A stretch of DNA of 8,707 nucleotides, taken from positions 1 through 8,707 of the forward strand of contig PWQF01000167.1 of the NCBI GenBank assembly GCA_003556865.1, written 5' to 3'. Made by a program: the position numbers and the translations under genes. A model generated the notes under the pieces. That model made no database searches. It was given only the letters and a program-made list of their open reading frames with translations, and had not been told where the DNA came from. Shown here piece by piece: positions 1-6,400 of this stretch. Source of the DNA: Elusimicrobiota bacterium. GTDB lineage: Bacteria > CG03 > SLGR01 > PWQF01. Numbering within the stretch: position 1 is the first letter of the stretch; each line of letters opens with the position of its first letter.

Positions 1-458
1 CCTTCAGTTTCATACATCCGGGTTGAAGCCCCGAAATCAATTATTTTGTAATTTAAATCACCTTCCGGGAGCCGGTTTACAATTATATTCCGGGGATTAA
101 GGTCATTATGGGAATATCCGGTCTGGTGAATCTCCCGTACAGTATTGACAAGTCCAAGGGCTATTTCAGAAATATCAGACTCATCCGGTGTATCAAGCGT
201 AAAGAAATCTCTTATATTCTCTCCTTCCACATACTCCATAACCAGAGCAGGACCCCGGTCATATTCAACTAAGGGTCCCGCCGCTTCCACCACCCCTTCT
301 ACCCCGGAAAGCTGCTCCAGAATACTATGCTCTTTTACCGCCTCCTTCATATCCGACATAGCGAACATATAAGCCTTAAGGGCTCTTTCCCTGCCGTTTA
401 CCAGTGCCTTGTATACAAAAGAGGCAGTACCGTGACCTATTTCCTTTCCCAGCTTAAT
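1..458 (-). other. Protein-kinase-like domain (truncated by the window edge)
   Basis: A eukaryotic-type (Hanks-like) or related kinase fold. The glycine loop IGHGTASFVYKA lies at 405-440, the ATP-binding Lys is in RALKAY at 375 (window residue 2777), and a helix-C Glu comes from KEAVKEHSILEQL near 307-347. The hinge is ALVMEYVEGENI near 211-246. The catalytic loop HNDLNPRN at 87-110 has Asp at 102 (2868) and Asn at 87 (2873), and DFG is at 30-38 (2890). HND replaces the usual HRD, as in several bacterial and RIO/APH-like kinases. All residues needed for ATP binding and phosphotransfer seen in this part are present. The activation segment and C-lobe continue beyond base 1. It would be cytoplasmic, after the membrane region. 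Its target is unknown. Confidence 0.85.
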
Positions 459-3400
459 ATCAGCTTTTTCCAACTCCGCCTTTTGAGAAGAAAAAGAGGT
501 TATGCCCAGGGGAAATGAAGTCCCGGATATTCTGTTTATAAAAGTAACTGTATGATTATAAATAATATGAATAAGAGAACCGGCAGAAAATGCAAAAAAT
601 AACCCGGCTACCCCGCCGAGAGGCAAGAGCGCGGCAGTGACAGCAGTCATAGAAAGGCCTAAGCTGAAAAGAGGGGTATAATAGCCCAGCCGCTGCCGGA
701 ATGAAAGAGATGAAAGGTTTACAGGGGCACTTTTAAGATCAGTGTATATCTTTGTATGAAAGAGAGCAAAGAGACCGGCCACAGGTATTACGGTGCCGAA
801 TAAGGGAACTGATAAGAGGCCGGCAGATGCAACAAGGGCGGTTATAACAAAATTTTCTCCGGCAACTGCAGTAAGGCTGCTTAAGGCGGGCCGGGTACTT
901 ATGAAATCGGTTCCCAGAACTTTTTCCCAGACAGGCATAAAACCCCGGGGGATGCCGGTCTCGCCGCTGCTTATCTTACCTGGAGCGGTTTTTCCGTATA
1001 TAAGTCTTTTTATCTTTCTTAGGGTCCGGAATAATAGTAATCCGCTCATAATGAGAGATATGCTTCCGGCTAAAATAGTTGCCCGGGTTTCGGTCTTTTC
1101 CAGTTTTTCAATTTTTTCTTTTTCAACCTCGTGAAAGAGCTTTTCTAATTCAGCTATATCCTTTTCCCAGTAACTGTGCATTTCTTTTATTAATCTTATT
1201 TTCTCGTCAATAAGAAGACCCGCGTCGGGGTTTATATCCCCGGCCGTATCCGTGATCGTATCCATAGAATCCAGCTTCTTCCCTATGCTATCTAAAACCC
1301 CCTCATTTTCAGCAATAACTTCTCTTATTTCAGATGCTTCATTAAGCAATTCTTTCCGGTCTTCCCCGTATATAAAGGACCTATGTGAAAACATCTCTAT
1401 CCTGTGGCTTATATCATCACTGGAATATTCATTTAAATCACCCATAATTTCAAGTACGGAAAGTATCATTGGGGCAGCCCGGTAAAAGCTCTGGTAGTAA
1501 GCGGCTTCTTCATCTATATTTTCAATATTTTTAAATATGATTTCTCTTAACTCCGGATTTACTTCCTCACCAATATTTTCAGCTTTCTCCCGCAATATTG
1601 GAAGCCTCTCTTCTATCCCATTTAATCCTTTCAGCTGAATAAAGGATTCGGTAAGATCGCGTATATCCGCAGCAGTTTCTTTAAAACCCGCATTTTGAGG
1701 AGAGATACTTGAAAATTTATCTATAAGAGCTTCAGGCTGAAGATTTACGGTTTCTTCGCGAATCTTTTCTGTTTCCGTATAAAGATTATAAACTTTTATT
1801 AGATCTTCAATATTACTCCTTACATCTTTAAGATCCTTATTCATATTATCATTTAACTCTTTTAATTCAGATAAGGAATCAGAGGAGCTCTGCAGATGTT
1901 CCGTTAAAAAAGATACTGAAATTTTATCCAGTTTACTGTAAGATTCTTTAAGTTCTTTAAGAAGCGAATCCTCAACTTCATTTAAGTTTATCTCTCCTAT
2001 CCTTAATATGGCTTTCATATTTTCTCTTTCAAATTCAATCCGGGAATCTAAAAATGAAATTTCATCTTGAAGGTCTTCAGCGCCCATATCCTTAAGGAGT
2101 CTCTCCATCTCATCTTGGATAAGAAAATATTCCTGCAGAAGTTTTTCAAGAGCTTTTATTTCTTCTTCCTTAATAAGGGATGAAGCGTTTAATGAATCAT
2201 AAATATCTTTTATCTGATTTATTTTATTAGTGCAGGCTCTGAACTTATCTTCAGCCTGCCGGATAATATTTTCCCTGGTATCAATCAATTCTAAAGCTGT
2301 TTCATAACTTTCTGAAATCCGGGAAAAGTTATCCAGAGCTTCCCTGCTTCTGGATTCAAAACGGGAAGAACAGCTGCTGTATGCAAGATGTATAAGAGTA
2401 TTATAAGGGCTGACAGTCGTCCGGGCGCTGTAGGAAGGCCAGTCCAGGGCAATTTCAAAATGAAGATGAGGAGACCCCCTCTCCCCCCCTCTCCCCAGGC
2501 TGTGATCGGAAAGAACACCCAGGGCTTCTCCCATTTCAACTTCTTTTCCCGGCCTTATACCCGGATAAATATTAATGTGCACATAAAAGGCATAATTACC
2601 GTCATTATTCCTGACCAGTGCCCACCCGTCTCCTTTTGTGGAATTTTTTACTGAGATGACTCTGCCTTCAAGAACAGAAAGGACCTCAGTCCCTGCGGGC
2701 GCAAAAACATCTATTCCCAGATGCGGACGGGAAAAACTGAAATAATCCCCTTTTTCATACATTATATTGTAACTGTTGCTCCAGCTTATATCATAACCAC
2801 TGCGGTAACCGCTGAACCCGTCCGTAACATTTACAGTTTCAACACCTTCGAGGGAAAGCGGAAATATACCGTTTTCTATGTAAACATCCTCTTCCCTTAC
2901 ATTTTCCGTATAAAATTCTTCTATGGAGGAGGCAGGTGAGGTAAAGGCTTCCGCCGAGGAAGGAACAGATGCGCCAATTGGAAGTGCAAGAATAAGGGCA
3001 GTTAAAAAGGTTATAAGGCTTTTTTTAAGTAAATTTAATTTCCGTTTAAGTACAGAACCCATTTTTTCTGCATTTCTTTCGGAATAGGAACGCAGAAGCG
3101 ATGACCATCTTCTCCAGTATGATTTTTCTTCCCCTGAACCCCTCTCATCCTGAACTTCAAGAATATCCCTGTTCAGTTCAGTCCATTCATTTAAGCTGTT
3201 CAGGTTTGAAAAATTATAGATATCTTCATATACCGATGCCCCTTTCGAAAAACGCCTGATGGCTTCCATAGCCTGCTCCAGGATATCGACTTTTTCATAT
3301 GGCTCTCCTTCCCGGGAAACCTCTTTTTCCAAAGGTATTATAATCGGTGGGATAACCTTTTCAGAAGATTTTTTGATTTCTTTCCGCCTCTCTCGTTCCG

Positions 3401-6400
3401 CCTCAAGCTCATTTATAAGCTTGCTGAAATTAAGCGCGGCAAGGTTACCTAAAAACCCGAAAGCATGGCGTATGATATGGAATCCTCCTCGCCTGAGAAG
3501 CTCTCTTCCCCTTCTTCCCGATTCATAGGCCCGGTGGTCAGGAGTCCGGCTAACAGTAGAAGCAACAGACTGATTTGAAGGAAGACCGGTAATCCACATA
3601 TTAAGGCGCTGAAGAGCCATATGAACTAAGTTATGCTCAGGGGTCCCGTGAGCCATTGAAAGCTCCCTGGGCCCTGCCTGTCGGGTAGGGGAAGGAAAGG
3701 CGCTGTGTATAACTACGGCCCCGGGGTTAACTGTCTGAGCCAGAACTACCTGAAAGAGGGCCTCTGCGTGGGACTGTATTAAGAGACCCTGGGGAGTGAC
3801 CGGGGCGTTAACCCCTCCCATTGGCACGCTGCCAACGCTTAAATTGGCTCCGGCCTCGGCGCTGCGTAAGAGGCTTTTCATAAAGGAATCAGGATCCTCT
3901 ATTTTAAGCTCCCCCATCCCGTCCACGGCGCAGAAACCGTGCACCCACCTTTCCCGGGGAAACTCTTTCATAAACTCTTCAAACATATCCCGGGGCATAT
4001 CCTGGGGTGAAATCTGCCTGGTCATATCCGGCGGGAGAATCTCTTCCATTATACGGGCGGTCTGATACATAACCTCTGCATTACTGCTCTCTTTGCCTGC
4101 CACCACCTTTACCGGGTAAGTGACGTGCCTTATAATATCACTGTAGTTTCCCAGTATGTTAAGGGCATTTTCCAGATCGCCCATAGTAGCCTGGCGGTAA
4201 CCCCCGTCTTCTTCTATAAAAGGCGCAGAACCTCCGCTTTCATAACTGCCGTGGGGGGGCAGGTGCTGCCAGTTGGAGGCTGCTTCGGCAGCTTTTTCAA
4301 TGCAGCGGGCGGCATAAGCGGGGTCTATATGCATCCGGAATGCTTCACCTTCAGCCTCAAAAACTATCTTTCCTTCGGCAACCGCTTCGTAATCTTCAAG
4401 CTTCTCTTTTACGGCTGCGCTTATTTTTATACCGGGATCCAGCAACGCCTCCATCGCCTTTTCATTTATAAGGCGGTAAGCATTTTTTTCCTCTATCAGC
4501 TTAAGAGTATTGTTAAGTCTCTTCTCAGCCCTGGATTGATAATCGTTCGCAGGCCCGGCCTTTTCTATTATCTGCCTGTATTTGTCGGCCGCCTCCTCAA
4601 ATTTAAAGCTCTTTTCAAGTTCAACTGCAGAATCCCAAAGAACGGCCGCGTCAGGGGGGCTGGAGAGGCTATCTTTTTTATCCAGCATAAACTCTGTTTC
4701 CCTTAAAACCCCGGCGGCGAAATTTTCCTTGTCGGAACGTCCCTCTTCCCGGGCTTTTTGGATTAAAAATTCCGCCTCCCGGGCATTCTGCCGGAGGGCT
4801 TTATTTCTGTACCATTTCATAAAAGAGTCCCCGCCGGCAAGTTCCTTAAGCATATCTTTCTGACCGGGATTTAAACCTTCAACGTCAGTTAAGGTCAAAT
4901 CGGATATATGGTCAGAACCCTTCTCATAGCCCCAAAGCCTCATTCCCGTTACCCTGCCTTGGTTATCCCTCTTAAAAAAGGTTAGAACCGAACCGCGGTC
5001 AGAATAACCTTCCGACATTTCATAATCAATATTGGCTATTCCGCTCTCAAGCCCGGGGTAAAGATACAACCAGGGCAGCCGGGTTTCAGATGAACTAAAT
5101 TTTTTACGCTCATTATGCCCCCATATGATAAACGAACTGGATTCCCTGTCCACAAAGGCCTGATCCGTGCGGCCCAGAATGCCGCTGCCAAATGAGTCAA
5201 GCCCCCCCTCTTCTATAAACTCTTTAACCGCAACAGCTTTGGCGTGGGCCTCCTTATCTGAATACCAGCTGTTTACTATCTTAAATATTTCCCCCAGCTC
5301 ATCCCACATTTTTTGCCTGAACTCCATTGAATCGGGGATTGTATCCATATCTCCGAAAAAGGAACGGACTTTCTGGCCCATAAGCTCAAGGGCGGGAAGT
5401 CCCTTCAGGCCCCGGTAATGAACATCAAACCCGCCATCCTGATAATCAACAGGCAGAATATTATGCATATGAAGATTGCCCATTATATCCACGTAGAAAA
5501 GGCGGAAATTTTTTAAATCCCATAAAGCCCTCTCAATAATAACCGGATCCCGCCAGTAGTTATCCAGGGTAACCGTTTTAAAGTCAATCAGAGGCAGGGT
5601 TAAACCGTATTTGCCGTTAAGGGTTTCTATCTTTTCATTATACCTCATTTTCTTATCTTCTAAATGTTTCAAAGTTTCCCGGAATATATCAGGAAGGGGC
5701 AATTCATCTTTTCTTACAAAATCCGGGTCGTCCCGGCCTTTTTCATTCTGTGCCCTTATTTCAGCATTTTTCTTTTTTGTCTCTTTTAACTCTTTTTCCC
5801 TGGCAGCTCTCAATTCCTTAAGATCCAGGGGAAGAAACTCTTCAAGCCCCTTTTCTGAAAGCTTTTTGTTAACCTGCTCAAGCTGCGTATTAAACCTTTC
5901 CTGGTTCAGCTGTTCAAGCTCTATATCACCCCACCCCGCATGCTCAAAGGCATCCCTGGCCCAGTAAGCTATATGATGGTTTTTATTCTCTTTAGAACTG
6001 TAATCAAAGCCTTTATCATCAAAAAGGAGATGAACGCCCAGAACCCCCATTGACCGCCAGAAATCGTGGTTTCCCGTAAGAGGCTTGGCTTTTCCTGATT
6101 CCCTGAGCCACCTGGCCATTGAAAATACGCCGGCAGGATCCCCTCCCCGGTCATACTTGTCACTGAGACCCACAAACCTGACAGGTTGTTCCTTTAAGTT
6201 TATTTTCTTACTGCCGACAAGTTCCTTAAGACTCTTTAAATCATCAATTTTAGTGTAAACATCTTCCCCGAGGCCCAGGGCAAAACCTGCAAGGCTTAAG
6301 GCTCTTCTTGAGCCTCCGTGCAGGTCCTGCATGGCGGCTATGACCGGCAGTTCTGCCGTGCCGGGGCTTTTCAATTCTTTATCTATCTGCTCTATAATAT

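Noticed and set aside
145..1485. Several short plus-strand frames opposite the kinase, membrane and stalk regions
   Set aside because: These are low-complexity Ser/Phe-rich translations, the usual antisense of Glu/Lys-rich coding sequence, with no ribosome-binding site or family match.
2291..2539. Minus-strand 82-codon frame overlapping the M23 domain, and a similar 68-codon one at 5969-6175
   Set aside because: They are out of phase with the frame that carries the HLHFE and GNHD motifs, so they are shadows.
3060..3062. Separate gene start at the Met of the internal signal-peptide-like segment
   Set aside because: No in-frame stop separates it from the upstream half and no clear ribosome-binding site precedes it. 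It is kept as a fusion or processing hypothesis and not annotated as a second CDS.
4125..4863. Plus-strand open frames of up to 193 codons (4125-4706, 4582-4863)
   Set aside because: They lie opposite the methyltransferase-like domain and adjoining linker, whose minus-strand frame carries family motifs. Their translations have no recognisable domain and are mirror effects of the G+C-balanced coding strand.
2475..5212. Runs of seven C or G (about 2483, 4252, 5202) as possible frameshift errors
   Set aside because: Recognisable domain sequence continues in the same frame on both sides of each run, so the assembly appears correct there.
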